In this document: positions 1-6,552 of the stretch, piece by piece
How positions within the stretch are numbered: position 1 is the first letter of the stretch
Layout of the letters: every line of letters starts with the position of its first letter
Assembly (NCBI GenBank): GCA_947380655.1
Contig: CANCRX010000088.1
Location: forward strand, 1 to 13,027
DNA from: Alcaligenaceae bacterium
Lineage (GTDB): Bacteria > Pseudomonadota > Gammaproteobacteria > Burkholderiales > Burkholderiaceae_B
Length of the DNA: 13,027 bases
Reading direction: 5' to 3'
Notes under the pieces: model-generated
Told to the model about the DNA's origin: nothing
Databases searched by the model: none
What the model saw: the letters and a program-made list of their open reading frames with translations, nothing else
Position numbers and translations under genes: made by a program

Positions 1-609
1 TCCGCGCCTGAATGCGTCTGTACTTCAGCTGACATCGCCGTCCAGGCCGCTCAGGAAATCGGTTATCCCGTTGTCATGAAAATCCTCTCACCCGATATTC
101 TTCACAAATCAGAAATCGGTGGCGTCTTACTCAATGTGAAATCAGAGGCGCAGGTAAGAGAAAATTTTGCGGTCCTATTGCAACGCGGTCGTGAGGCAGC
201 ACCGCATGCACGTCTTGATGGCGTTCTGGTTGCCAAACAACTAGCTGGTGGTGTCGAGTGCATACTAGGCGTGCATCGTGATCCGGTATTTGGTCCCATT
301 GCAATGTTTGGTCTTGGCGGGATTTTTGTTGAAATTCTGCAAGATGTTGTCTTGCACCGCTGCCCCTTTGGCATTGACGTCGCAGAGCAAATGATTCGGT
401 CGATTCGTGGCGCACCGTTGTTAATGGGTGCGCGAGGAACTGAACCTGCAGACATTGAGGCCCTCGCACACATGCTCGCCAGACTCTCTGTTTTTGCTGT
501 TCAGGCTGGGCCAAGCCTGCAATCTATCGATATCAACCCTGTGTTTGCAATGCCGCAAGGTCAGGGCGCCTTTGCTGCAGACGCTGTCATTGAAATCAAG
601 CACGGCTGA
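1..609 (+). CDS. Acyl-CoA synthetase (NDP-forming), C-terminal ATP-grasp part, 5'-truncated by window
   Basis: The reading frame is open from base 1, so this is the last 202 residues of a longer protein; an internal ATG at 76 is not the start. It carries the ATP-grasp region of NDP-forming acyl-CoA synthetases (acetyl-CoA synthetase ADP-forming / succinyl-CoA ligase-like family), which make an acyl-CoA from acid, CoA and NTP through a phosphohistidine intermediate. Visible family signatures are YPVVMKILSPDILHKSEIGG near the start of the fragment, FGLGGIFVEILQDV in the middle, LLMGARGTEPAD, and the C-terminal DINPVFAMPQG followed by GAFAADAVIEI. Family members of this fused type are usually about 700 residues, so some 500 residues, including the CoA-binding and His-containing domains, lie upstream. 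It ends convergently, 76 bases from the Bug receptor gene. The acyl substrate cannot be told from this part. Confidence 0.88.
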   Translation, partial: SAPECVCTSADIAVQAAQEIGYPVVMKILSPDILHKSEIGGVLLNVKSEAQVRENFAVLLQRGREAAPHARLDGVLVAKQLAGGVECILGVHRDPVFGPIAMFGLGGIFVEILQDVVLHRCPFGIDVAEQMIRSIRGAPLLMGARGTEPADIEALAHMLARLSVFAVQAGPSLQSIDINPVFAMPQGQGAFAADAVIEIKHG

Positions 610-676
610 CTTCTTCTGAGTGAATACAGCGGACTCAACACGCTCAGCTGATCGAGCCGCACTCACTGCGCGACTT

Positions 677-701
677 GATCAAAGCCTAGTTCAGCTTGAT
701 C
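677..701. repeat. Short inverted repeat across the Bug receptor stop codon
   Basis: GATCAAAGC (677-685) and GCTTGATC (694-701) can pair with one bulged A around an 8-base loop that contains the TAG stop (686-688, minus strand). It lies between two convergent genes, where a bidirectional terminator might be expected, but no T-run follows on either strand. It may be a weak terminator or mRNA 3'-end hairpin, or chance. Confidence 0.25.
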
Positions 702-1684
702 TGTGCCGCTTGGGCAACTTTGCCCCATTTCACAATTTCAGCATGAACATATTGTTTGAATTGTTCCGGGGTGCCCCCAACACCGAGCGAGGCATGCGAC
801 TCAAATGTTTTTTGCATCTCAGGCTGAGTAATCACCTTGAGTGCTGCATCGGCTAACTTTTGTAAAACATCGGGTGGTGTTCCTGCGGGCGCAAACAAAC
901 CGTTCCATGAACTCACTTCAAAATCAGCTATCCCTGCCTCACCCATTGTTGGTACATTTGGCAACTGAGGGAGTCGCTGCAAACCCGCCACCGCAATTGG
1001 GCGTAACTTACCGGCATTGATGCTCGGCAATGCACCCGCTGCAGTCATAAATCCCATTGAAACATTACCGCCCAACACATCGTTAAGTGCAGGCGAAGCC
1101 CCTTTATACGGTACATGCAGCACATCAATACCCGCTCGCAGCTTAAGCATTTCACCCGCCAAATGAGGTGAGCCTCCCGCTCCGGAAGAAGCAAAACTCA
1201 ATTTGCCGGGATTGGCCTTTGCATAGGCAATCAGTTCGTTCAAATCTTTAACAGGTATTGCAGGATTCACTACGAGCACACTGGGCGATGACATGAATTG
1301 TGTAATCGCCACCAAGTCTCGCTCAGTGTTGTAATTCAGATTGTTATAAATCGACATGTTGGTGGCATTTGCGATCGTGCCCAGCAACAAGGTATAGCCG
1401 TCGGGCTTTGCACGTGCCACTAACTCGGATCCGATATTGGATCCGCCCCCGGGCTTGTTTTCCACAATGATGTTTTGCCCAAGCTCTTTTTCCATACCGT
1501 GGGCCATCAGTCGTCCAACCAAATCTGTCGGACCACCCGCTGCGAAAGGAACAATCAACTTGATTGGCCGATCAGGATATTTTGTCTGAGCTGTACTCAA
1601 ACGCGCACACAGACCTGTCACGCTCAATGACAGACCAAGCATAGATGCCTGAAGCATCAGGCGCCTTTGTTTCATTTTTAACAT
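686..1684 (-). CDS. Bug-family TTT substrate-binding protein
   Basis: Periplasmic solute receptor of the Bug (Bordetella uptake gene) family, the binding component of tripartite tricarboxylate transporters; it typically binds small carboxylates. A Sec signal peptide is visible: a basic start (MKQRR), a hydrophobic stretch, and a likely cleavage near STA-QT. After it come the family hallmarks YPDRPIKLIVPFAAGGPTD, the VENKPGGGSNIG segment, AKPDGYTLLLGT, LSFASSGAGGSPHLAGE and VPYKGASPALNDVLGG, and a C-terminal APAGTPPDVLQKL segment. Length is about 330 residues, normal for the family. The start is uncertain: GTG at 1690, ATG at 1684 and ATG at 1675 are in frame and none has a clear ribosome binding site; I give the ATG at 1684. 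It lies 25 bases downstream of the dehydratase gene and is probably cotranscribed with it. No TctA/TctB membrane genes are in the window, so this is probably one of the orphan receptors common in Burkholderiales. The ligand is unknown; a sugar acid or related hydroxy acid would fit the neighbour. Confidence 0.93.
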   Translation of the reverse strand: MLKMKQRRLMLQASMLGLSLSVTGLCARLSTAQTKYPDRPIKLIVPFAAGGPTDLVGRLMAHGMEKELGQNIIVENKPGGGSNIGSELVARAKPDGYTLLLGTIANATNMSIYNNLNYNTERDLVAITQFMSSPSVLVVNPAIPVKDLNELIAYAKANPGKLSFASSGAGGSPHLAGEMLKLRAGIDVLHVPYKGASPALNDVLGGNVSMGFMTAAGALPSINAGKLRPIAVAGLQRLPQLPNVPTMGEAGIADFEVSSWNGLFAPAGTPPDVLQKLADAALKVITQPEMQKTFESHASLGVGGTPEQFKQYVHAEIVKWGKVAQAAQIKLN

Positions 1685-1709
1685 CGTCACGTTTGAAGAG
1701 TTATCCGTA

Positions 1710-3473
1710 TCATTTCTTCGGAATTTTTCCAGCGGTCGCTGGGGGCATCAGGAAATCAAAGTCCACACCTTTATCTGCTTGCGTGACACTCTCAAGAAAC
1801 AGCTTGCGATAGCCACGCGGCGCAGTAGGTATCACCACAGGTTTGAGCGTCGCACGACGAGCAAGCTCTTCGTCTGAGATGAGCAATGACAACTCGCGAT
1901 TCGCGACACTCAAACGAATCCGATCACCATTTTGTACATAAGCCAGTGGACCGCCGATTGCAGATTCAGGCGTGACGTGCAACACAATCGTGCCAAACGC
2001 TGTACCACTCATACGACCATCAGAGATGCGGACAATGTCTTTGCATCCAGCGACAGCAAGCTTCTTAGGAATGGGCATGTAGCCCGCTTCCGGCATGGCC
2101 GCACCTTTTGGACCAATGTGCTTAAGCACCAGAATGTCTTCTGGCGTCACATCAAGATCCGGTGAGTCAATACGGTTAGCCATATCCTCAAGGTTTTCAA
2201 ATACAACGGCACGGCCTTCATGCTCCATGAGCTTGGGATGTGCAGCCGATTGTTTGATGATGGCACCACCCGGTGCGAGGTTACCCTCAAGCACTGCGAT
2301 ACCCCCTTGTGGGTAAATCGGATTACTAGCTGTTTTAACAACATCTTGTTTGAAGCCTGGTCCGGCAGCCTCAATCTCCTCGCCCAAGGTACGACCCGTG
2401 ACAGTCATCGCATCGAGATGCAGCAAGGGCTTGAGCTCACGCAGCAAGGTGGCCATTCCACCAGCAGCATGGAAGTCTTCCATGTAATGAATGCCAGAGG
2501 GTTTCAGGTCAAGCAATACGGGCGTCTCACGTCCCATACGATCCAGCGCTTTAAGATCAATCTCGAAGCCCATACGCCCAGCGATTGCGGTCAAGTGAAC
2601 AATACCATTGGTCGAGCCACCGATCGCAAGCAATACGCGCATCGCATTTTCAAAGGCTTTTTCGGTCAGAATCTGGTCGATACCTAAACGCTTGCGTGCG
2701 AGTTCGACCGCTAGCGCTCCGCTTTGCTCAGCCACACGCATCCGGTCTGCTGTCACAGCGGGAGGCGTTGCTCCACCAGGTACCGTCATGCCGAGCGCCT
2801 CAGCGATACACGCCATGGTACTGGCCGTGCCCATCACCGAACAGGTTCCAACGCTTGCAACCAGCTGGCCGTTCACCTCTGCAATCTCCTCGGCATCGAT
2901 TTCTTCAGCGCGAAATTTGCCCCAGTAGCGTCGGCAATCTGTACAGGCGCCGACACGCTCGCTACGATGCGATCCCGTCAGCATTGAGCCAGTGATGAGC
3001 TGCACTGCTGGCAAGCCTGCAGAGGCAGCACCCATCAACTGCGCAGGAACGGTCTTGTCGCAGCCGCCGATCAGCACAACAGCATCCATCGGTGCAGCGA
3101 GCAATACCTCTTCAGTATCCATCGACATCAGATTACGCAGGAACATGCTGTTTGGCTGCGAAAAACTCTCATGGATGGAAATTGTCGGGAAATCCATCGG
3201 CAGTCCACCTGCCATCATGATGCCGCGCTTAACAGCCTCCATCAGCTGTGGCATGTTGCCATGGCAAGGGTTGTAGGCGCTGCCGGTGTTGGTGATCCCG
3301 ATGACAGGGCGATCAAGCGCCTTGTCTGTATAGCCCGCGCCCTTGATGAAGGCTTTACGCAAAAATAAAGAAAACCCGCGATCACCATAATTAGTCAGGC
3401 CCTTAGCCATGCCATCTTGGTTAGCTGCTGGATTGATCGCGTGACCTTTTTTTGAGTCGTCAGTGTTTGACAT
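1710..3473 (-). CDS. IlvD/Edd-family dehydratase (sugar-acid or dihydroxy-acid dehydratase)
   Basis: A 587-residue Fe-S dehydratase that would convert a 2,3-dihydroxy acid or aldonate to the 2-keto-3-deoxy acid. Three conserved cysteines match the [2Fe-2S] ligand pattern of L-arabinonate/dihydroxy-acid dehydratases: C70 (NPCHG), C138 (GGCDKT) and C211 (GTCSVMG). D139 and K140 are the expected Mg-site residues, and S489 in GRMSGTAFGTIVLHV is the expected catalytic alkoxide serine. The spacing of the cysteines (68 and 73 residues) is as I recall for L-arabinonate dehydratase. The sequence also has VPGGATPPAVTADR and EGNLAPGGAIIKQSA. The pairing with a Bug receptor and the lack of ilvBN/ilvC nearby argue for a catabolic sugar-acid role rather than isoleucine/valine synthesis, but substrate cannot be assigned from motifs alone. 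The ATG at 3473 has only a weak upstream AGG. It reads away from the CMD gene across a shared regulatory region. Confidence 0.93.
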   Translation of the reverse strand: MSNTDDSKKGHAINPAANQDGMAKGLTNYGDRGFSLFLRKAFIKGAGYTDKALDRPVIGITNTGSAYNPCHGNMPQLMEAVKRGIMMAGGLPMDFPTISIHESFSQPNSMFLRNLMSMDTEEVLLAAPMDAVVLIGGCDKTVPAQLMGAASAGLPAVQLITGSMLTGSHRSERVGACTDCRRYWGKFRAEEIDAEEIAEVNGQLVASVGTCSVMGTASTMACIAEALGMTVPGGATPPAVTADRMRVAEQSGALAVELARKRLGIDQILTEKAFENAMRVLLAIGGSTNGIVHLTAIAGRMGFEIDLKALDRMGRETPVLLDLKPSGIHYMEDFHAAGGMATLLRELKPLLHLDAMTVTGRTLGEEIEAAGPGFKQDVVKTASNPIYPQGGIAVLEGNLAPGGAIIKQSAAHPKLMEHEGRAVVFENLEDMANRIDSPDLDVTPEDILVLKHIGPKGAAMPEAGYMPIPKKLAVAGCKDIVRISDGRMSGTAFGTIVLHVTPESAIGGPLAYVQNGDRIRLSVANRELSLLISDEELARRATLKPVVIPTAPRGYRKLFLESVTQADKGVDFDFLMPPATAGKIPKK

Positions 3474-3574
3474 GTCTAAGCCTGAAATAAGTTCGGATGA
3501 TAAGAAATTTGTCTGTATTTTTTTAAAAGTTATCGCCGCAATCGTAGCTTCTTTTTGACCTGCAGAGGCGTTGT

Positions 3575-3588
3575 TTGATAAAGATCAA
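3575..3588. promoter_or_regulatory. FNR/ANR-type box (perfect TTGAT-N4-ATCAA)
   Basis: TTGATAAAGATCAA is an exact match to the FNR/ANR consensus TTGAT-N4-ATCAA, and the symmetry extends one base on each side (TTTGAT...ATCAAA). It lies in the 173-base divergent region between the dehydratase and CMD genes. Its centre (between 3581 and 3582) is 41.5 bases upstream of a start point at about 3623, predicted independently from the TATAAA at 3611-3616. That is the class II activator position. Related CRP/FNR proteins such as DNR and FixK recognise the same sequence, so the exact regulator is open. Confidence 0.7.
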
Positions 3589-3610
3589 AATATTATTCAT
3601 ATATATATTA

Positions 3611-3616
3611 TATAAA
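3611..3616 (+). promoter_or_regulatory. Predicted -10 box of the CMD gene promoter
   Basis: TATAAA lies in a very AT-rich stretch (about 3592-3633) and would place transcription start near 3623, about 24 bases before the ATG at 3647. The -35 position (about 3588-3593, AAAATA) has no consensus match and is partly covered by the FNR-type box, as expected for an activator-dependent promoter. The surrounding AT repeats offer other possible -10 hexamers, so the exact position is tentative. Confidence 0.5.
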
Positions 3617-3646
3617 TACATATATTGTTAATACTGGAAATTCATT

Positions 3647-4003
3647 ATGACCACCACCTACAAAGATCTCGCTACACAAATCAGCAGCAAATTAAAAAAT
3701 TTCCGTCATGAAATCCCTGACACCATGCAGGGCTTTAATGCCATGGCAGCGGCTACCCATACTGACGGCGCACTAAGCAAAAAAACCAAAGAACTGATGG
3801 CGATGGCCATTGGAATCGCCACCCGCTGTCAGGGATGCCTGGCCTTTCACGCACAGGCCTGCGTCAAACTCGGTGTGACCCGTGCAGAATTCGAAGAAAT
3901 GATCCAAGTCGCGGTCTACATGGGCGGCGGGCCGTCGCTCATGACCGCAGCCGAAGCCCTGCTCGCGTTTGAGGAATTTGGTGGCGAACAGGCAGCCGCG
4001 TAA
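3647..4003 (+). CDS. Carboxymuconolactone decarboxylase family protein (AhpD-like)
   Basis: A 118-residue, all-alpha, single-domain member of the CMD/AhpD family. The core redox motif is present: E49, then C61-x-x-C64 with H68 (RCQGCLAFHAQA). In AhpD-type proteins this arrangement supports thiol-based peroxidase or disulfide reductase activity; true 4-carboxymuconolactone decarboxylases lack the CxxC pair. The C-terminal part VYMGGGPSLMTAAEAL is also typical. It is probably cytoplasmic and oligomeric. A GGAAA (3636-3640) sits 6 bases before the ATG and is an acceptable ribosome binding site. It is transcribed divergently from the dehydratase gene, with an FNR/ANR-type box and -10 box just upstream, so it may respond to oxygen or redox state. 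It ends 30 bases from the convergent carbamoylase gene. Its actual substrate is not known; family membership is confident, function is not. Confidence 0.9.
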   Translation: MTTTYKDLATQISSKLKNFRHEIPDTMQGFNAMAAATHTDGALSKKTKELMAMAIGIATRCQGCLAFHAQACVKLGVTRAEFEEMIQVAVYMGGGPSLMTAAEALLAFEEFGGEQAAA

Positions 4004-4033
4004 GAGCACATCAGCGGTATCAATCAAGCTGTA

Positions 4034-4981
4034 TTAATCTTTAGGCGGGCGCCCCAAAGCCGGACCTGCCCCAACCCGCTCGGTGATCAGCCCATAATGC
4101 TCGGGACGTCGATGGGCTGCGTAATTAAACACATGCTGTTTAAACGTATCTCCCAGTGCGAGGTCCGCCATACAGAAAATAACCTCGTCGTCCTCGCCTT
4201 GGGCTTGCGCCATGATCTCGCCACTAGGCGCCACGATCACCGAGCCACCAATCAGGTGGCTGCCGTCTTCGAGACCGGCTTTGGCGGCTGCGCCGACCCA
4301 CACAGCACTTTGATAAGCTGCGGCCTGCAAAGTCAGCAGATTGTGAAACATCCGTAAATGCGATGGCTCAGGCCAATGAATATTTACTGAGGGTGTGTTG
4401 TAGCCAAGCGTAACAATATCTGCGCCCTGCAACGCCATCACCCGCCAGGGCTCGGGCCAGCGCCGATCATTACAGATACACATGCCAATCTTGGCATCCA
4501 TGGTTTCCCAGACATTGAATCCCTCATTACCCACCTCGAAATATTTCTTTTCAAGATGCTGAAAGGGTGCCTGGGGTTTGTGATCGCTGTGACCTGGCAA
4601 ATGCACTTTGCGGTAGCGCCCGACAATATTGGCCTGTGTATCAACCAGAATAGACGTGTTGAATCTACGACCATCCGCCGTGAGCTCCGCATAGCCAAGA
4701 TAAAAGCCGATACCCAGTTTTTTACTGGTGTCGAACAAAATCTGGGTCTCAGGTCCCGGCATCGATTTTTCAAAATAACGCTGCTCCGCCTCCAACTCGG
4801 TCATCCAGTAACGAGGAAAAAAGGTTGTGAGTGCGAGCTCTGGGAATACGACCAGTTTGGCGCCACGCGAGGCCGCTTCCTGCATCATCGCAAGTAGTCG
4901 CGCCACACACTGTGCGCGTGTATCTTGTGGTTGGATGGGCCCAAGCTGAGCAACCGCTAATCCGAAAGGTCTTTTTTTCAT
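4034..4981 (-). CDS. N-carbamoyl-D-amino acid hydrolase (D-carbamoylase)
   Basis: A 315-residue carbon-nitrogen (nitrilase superfamily) hydrolase that would cleave N-carbamoyl-D-amino acids to D-amino acid, CO2 and ammonia in the cytoplasm. The catalytic triad is visible: E48 (FPELALTTFF), K125 (GRYRKVHLPG) and nucleophile C170 in ICNDRRWPEPWRVM. CNDRRWPE is characteristic of the Agrobacterium-type D-carbamoylase, as are PFQHLEKKYFEVGN, GYNTPSVN, SVIVAPSGEI and the C-terminal HRRPEHYGLI. Length is close to the roughly 304 residues of characterised enzymes. The start ATG overlaps the hydantoinase stop by four bases (ATGA, 4978-4981), which suggests translational coupling and makes the gene pair functionally linked. 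It takes the N-carbamoyl product of the upstream gene. Main alternative: a beta-ureidopropionase-like amidase for an unsubstituted N-carbamoyl-beta-amino acid; the D-carbamoylase signature makes that less likely. Confidence 0.9.
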   Translation of the reverse strand: MKKRPFGLAVAQLGPIQPQDTRAQCVARLLAMMQEAASRGAKLVVFPELALTTFFPRYWMTELEAEQRYFEKSMPGPETQILFDTSKKLGIGFYLGYAELTADGRRFNTSILVDTQANIVGRYRKVHLPGHSDHKPQAPFQHLEKKYFEVGNEGFNVWETMDAKIGMCICNDRRWPEPWRVMALQGADIVTLGYNTPSVNIHWPEPSHLRMFHNLLTLQAAAYQSAVWVGAAAKAGLEDGSHLIGGSVIVAPSGEIMAQAQGEDDEVIFCMADLALGDTFKQHVFNYAAHRRPEHYGLITERVGAGPALGRPPKD

Positions 4982-6441
4982 GTATTACTCTCACTGAAAT
5001 ATTTACGCATAATTGAATGTGGATTCCCATTTAGCCGCTGACGTAACACGGGCTCGGGCGTTCCCCGCTTGATGAATTGTCCACTACCAGGCTCAGCGTG
5101 CAAGCCGTCCTGATCAATGACTACACGACCTCGACTAATGACGACCTCTGGCCAGCCTCTGAGTTCGCGACCCTCATAAGGCGTATATCCAACATTGTCA
5201 TGCAGCATCTTGGTACTGATTACCACTCGCTTTTCAGGATTCCAGATCGCCAGATCCGCATCCGCACCCACCGCTATGTTTCCTTTTTTCGGATACATGC
5301 CATAAGTACGTGCGTGATTGGTCGATGTGACTGCAACAAAGCGCTCGATCGTCATACGCCCCGTCATCACGGCTTCTGAAAAAAGTAATGGCATGCGCAC
5401 TTCTATACCTGGAACACCATTTGCCATATCTTTAAACGTTGTCGCCTCTCCTTTAGGAAGCTTGCCCGTTTCATCGTACCGATAGGGAGCATGATCGGAA
5501 GAGTAGATTTGCAACGTACCCTGTATCAAAGCCTCCCAGACAGCGTTCTGCGATGCGAGGTCACGTGGCGGCGGACTACAACAGAATTTTGCACCTTCTG
5601 TACCTGGCAGATCGATATCCTCAGAGGTGAGAAAAAGGTATTGCGGACAGGTCTCTGCATGGATAGGAATACCTAGCGCCTGAGAGGAATGAATCACACG
5701 GATAGCTTCAAGTCCCGAAACATGAACGATGAGCAATGGGACATCAGCCAATTCTGCCAATGCGATAATTCTATTTGTGGCTTCCGTCTCTGCAAGGGGG
5801 GTATGCGCGACCGCATGATATTTTGGTGCGGTCAGACCCCGCTCTACCAGTCTGCGCGCAATCCAGCGAATCATGTCGTTATTTTCAGCGTGCACCATGA
5901 CCAGCGCACCCTCTCGATCAGCGACTTCAAGCACATCCAGGATCTGATAGTCATCGAGGCGCATCCGATCGTAAGTCATATAGATTTTGAATGAACTAAT
6001 CCCATTACGAATGAGTTCTGGCAAGTGCGTATTGAGCGCCTCCTCTGTCGGGTCAGCCAGAATCAAATGCATGCCGTAATCAATGACCGCTTTGGCTGCA
6101 GCACGTGCAGAGTAGTCGACAACGACCTCAGGAATATGATTGCCCCGATGTTGTGCAGCGAACGGAATAATCGTGGTGGTTCCACCAAATGCAGCGGATA
6201 CGGTTGCGCTATAAAAATCATCCGCACACATCATGCCCATACCGGATAGCTGTTCGACGTGGCAGTGACTATCGATGCCTCCGGGCAGAACCCAGCGACC
6301 TTGAGCATCAATATCATTTGTCCCTACCGGCAGGCCGGGTTCGATGGCAACAATGAGGCCGTCACGCACACCAATATCTGCATAAAAAGTTTCACTTTCT
6401 GTCGAGATACGACCATTGCGGATGGTGAGATCAAATTTCAT
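4978..6441 (-). CDS. Dihydropyrimidinase / D-hydantoinase family amidohydrolase
   Basis: A cyclic amidohydrolase of 487 residues from the ATG at 6441 that would open hydantoin or dihydropyrimidine rings to N-carbamoyl amino acids using a binuclear metal centre. Numbered from that ATG, the metal ligands are H59 and H61 (GGIDSHCHVEQ), carboxylated lysine K152 (SSFKIYMTY), H184 (VHAENND), H240 (VHVSGLEA) and D316 (YSSDHAPY). These positions are very close to those in classical dihydropyrimidinases. CPQYLFLTSEDI, KFCCSPPPRD, KGNIAVGADADLAIW and the C-terminal ISRGRVVIDQDG complete the family pattern. An in-frame GTG at 6450 would add three residues, but MKFDLTIRNGRI is the usual family start. The sequence HCH in place of the more common HTH, and SPPPR rather than SPPLR, place it in a branch away from the best-known enzymes. 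The stop overlaps the carbamoylase start. Hydantoin versus dihydrouracil as substrate is undecided; the neighbouring racemase and D-carbamoylase favour 5-substituted hydantoins. Confidence 0.92.
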   Translation of the reverse strand: MKFDLTIRNGRISTESETFYADIGVRDGLIVAIEPGLPVGTNDIDAQGRWVLPGGIDSHCHVEQLSGMGMMCADDFYSATVSAAFGGTTTIIPFAAQHRGNHIPEVVVDYSARAAAKAVIDYGMHLILADPTEEALNTHLPELIRNGISSFKIYMTYDRMRLDDYQILDVLEVADREGALVMVHAENNDMIRWIARRLVERGLTAPKYHAVAHTPLAETEATNRIIALAELADVPLLIVHVSGLEAIRVIHSSQALGIPIHAETCPQYLFLTSEDIDLPGTEGAKFCCSPPPRDLASQNAVWEALIQGTLQIYSSDHAPYRYDETGKLPKGEATTFKDMANGVPGIEVRMPLLFSEAVMTGRMTIERFVAVTSTNHARTYGMYPKKGNIAVGADADLAIWNPEKRVVISTKMLHDNVGYTPYEGRELRGWPEVVISRGRVVIDQDGLHAEPGSGQFIKRGTPEPVLRQRLNGNPHSIMRKYFSESNT

Positions 6442-6464
6442 GCGATTCACTTATTTGTGCGTAT

Positions 6465-6483
6465 GCATCAATCTTAATGATGC
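6465..6483. promoter_or_regulatory. Candidate operator: perfect 6-base inverted repeat over the hydantoinase -10 box
   Basis: GCATCA (6465-6470) and TGATGC (6478-6483) form a perfect inverted repeat with a 7-base centre. The centre contains the predicted -10 hexamer of the hydantoinase promoter (6471-6476), so a bound repressor would block transcription. A partial copy of the same sequence, AATCTTTAATCATCG at 6515-6529, lies next to the predicted racemase -10 box and resembles AATCTTAATGATGC at 6470-6483. No regulator gene is in the window, so the protein is unknown. Confidence 0.4.
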
Positions 6484-6498
6484 TATCGGACAAGTCAA
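6471..6498 (-). promoter_or_regulatory. Predicted sigma-70 promoter for the hydantoinase-carbamoylase operon
   Basis: On the minus strand TTGACT (6493-6498, 5 of 6 to consensus) and TAAGAT (6471-6476, 4 of 6) are separated by 16 bases. Start would be near 6464, leaving a leader of about 23 bases to the ATG at 6441. Confidence 0.45.
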
Positions 6499-6524
6499 GA
6501 CATTCACATCTGTTAATCTTTAAT
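6497..6524 (+). promoter_or_regulatory. Predicted promoter for the racemase gene
   Basis: AAGACA (6497-6502, 4 of 6) and TTTAAT (6519-6524, 5 of 6) are spaced by 16 bases. Start near 6531 would give a leader of about 22 bases. The -35 element overlaps that of the divergent hydantoinase promoter, so one protein could control both directions. Confidence 0.35.
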
Positions 6525-6552
6525 CATCGTGTTGCACATCACTGGATGACTG

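Noticed and set aside
102..514. Two overlapping - strand open frames of over 120 residues
   Set aside because: Both are antisense to the acyl-CoA synthetase fragment, whose motifs are unambiguous.
675..682. TTGATCAA palindrome as a second FNR-type site
   Set aside because: It lacks the 4-base spacer required between the half-sites and lies between convergent gene ends, not at a promoter.
1600..1684. Lipoprotein signal (lipobox) at the Cys in TGLC of the Bug receptor
   Set aside because: The residue before Cys is Leu, not Gly/Ala/Ser, so it does not fit the lipobox; an ordinary Sec signal peptide with cleavage near STA-QT fits better.
2220..2687. 155-residue open frame on the + strand
   Set aside because: It lies wholly antisense inside the well-supported dehydratase gene, has no domain likeness and no ribosome binding site; a frame shadow.
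3592..3633. AT-rich dinucleotide-like stretch as a repeat or replication element
   Set aside because: The AT run is short and irregular and is better explained as promoter DNA next to the FNR-type box; no iterons or DnaA-type boxes were seen.
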